NCBI GenBank assembly: GCA_013360985.1
Contig: JABWAM010000175.1
Coordinates: forward strand, 1-5,325
Reading direction: 5' to 3'
DNA: 5,325 nt
DNA from: Verrucomicrobiia bacterium
GTDB taxonomy: Bacteria > Verrucomicrobiota > Verrucomicrobiia > JABWAM01
A program made the position numbers and the translations under genes. This document shows, one piece after another, positions 5,011 through 5,325 of this stretch. Under the pieces are notes generated by a model. That model did not search any database. It saw only the letters and a list, made by a program, of their open reading frames with translations, and was not told where the DNA came from. Every line of letters begins with the position of its first letter. The stretch's first letter is position 1.

Positions 5011-5325
5011 ATGCCCGCGCAATTCGCCGATGCCGACGCGACCTTCATGCGGCAGGCGCTTGCCTCCGCCGCGGAAGGCGTCCGGCTCGGGCACGGCGGT
5101 CCGTTCGGCGCATGCGTGGTCCGCGAAGGACGCGCGATCGCCGTCGCCCACAACACCGTTCTCCGCGATCGCGATCCGACGGCCCACGCGGAGATGAACG
5201 CCCTGCGCGCGGCGTGTCGCGCGCTGGGGACGCACGACCTCTCCGGCGGCGTGATCTACGCCACCGCCGAGCCCTGTCCGATGTGCCTCGGTGCGATTGC
5301 CTGGGCGCGCCTCGCGCGCGGGTTC
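5011..5325 (+). CDS. guaD: Guanine deaminase, truncated by window end
   Basis: The first 105 residues belong to the cytidine/deoxycytidylate deaminase fold and closely match the GuaD subgroup, which converts guanine to xanthine and ammonia with one zinc. Visible active-site parts are the substrate-side GGPFGA (29-34), N48, the zinc ligand and catalytic acid in DPTAHAE (H59, E61), and the second zinc motif EPCPMC (C89, C92). The phrase CLGAIAWAR (92-100) and the sequence order match B. subtilis GuaD rather than TadA or cytosine deaminase. The C-terminal third, including the swapped-tail region typical of GuaD, lies outside the window. The start at 5011 gives an N-terminus about 7 residues longer than that of B. 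subtilis, and M13 (5047) is an alternative. No Shine-Dalgarno is visible; the bases before the ATG are pyrimidine-rich. Confidence 0.9.
   Translation, partial: MPAQFADADATFMRQALASAAEGVRLGHGGPFGACVVREGRAIAVAHNTVLRDRDPTAHAEMNALRAACRALGTHDLSGGVIYATAEPCPMCLGAIAWARLARGF

Overview
The window is high-G+C bacterial DNA, densely packed and almost entirely G/C at third codon positions. The FmdB-family protein carries a motif run around residues 53-74 (IFKGSGFYITDYRSEGY, then KQ) and a Lys/Ser-rich tail that I associate with Verrucomicrobiota/PVC-type genomes. That placement is an impression from one protein, not a demonstrated assignment. The Nfn-type flavoprotein pair suggests an organism with ferredoxin-linked, anaerobic or facultative metabolism.

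Layout, left to right. Positions 1-390 hold what may be the 3' end of a plus-strand gene, whose frame runs into a repeat region. Positions 231-488 hold two related inverted-repeat elements (units A and B). Unit A contains a four-tract G-quadruplex motif. Unit B is a 149-nt cruciform-forming element that contains a good intrinsic terminator for minus-strand transcription. Positions 489-642 show no gene. A minus-strand pair follows: a FmdB-type zinc-ribbon protein (1731-1408) and, 12 nt downstream, a membrane-anchored zinc-ribbon protein (1395-643). Next is a second minus-strand operon, nfnA (4126-3284) and nfnB (3287-1824), joined by an ATGA stop/start overlap. It encodes the two subunits of an NfnAB/SudBA-type NADH/ferredoxin:NADP oxidoreductase. 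A short divergent intergenic region contains a putative leaderless promoter for nfnA and a palindrome. On the plus strand beyond it are an ExoD-family membrane protein (4281-4907) and the first 105 codons of a guanine deaminase (5011 to the window edge).

How the genes work together: NfnA (FAD, NAD(H) site, 2Fe-2S) and NfnB (two 4Fe-4S clusters, FAD, NADP(H) site) should form one soluble flavin-based bifurcating transhydrogenase that balances NADH, NADPH and reduced ferredoxin. The two zinc-ribbon proteins are probably co-transcribed, but their function is unknown. ExoD and guanine deaminase have no evident link to the rest. No CRISPR array, tRNA, rRNA, transposase or defence gene is visible. 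The parts least explained by known families are the paired structured repeats, which show a compensatory base change between copies, and the membrane zinc-ribbon protein.
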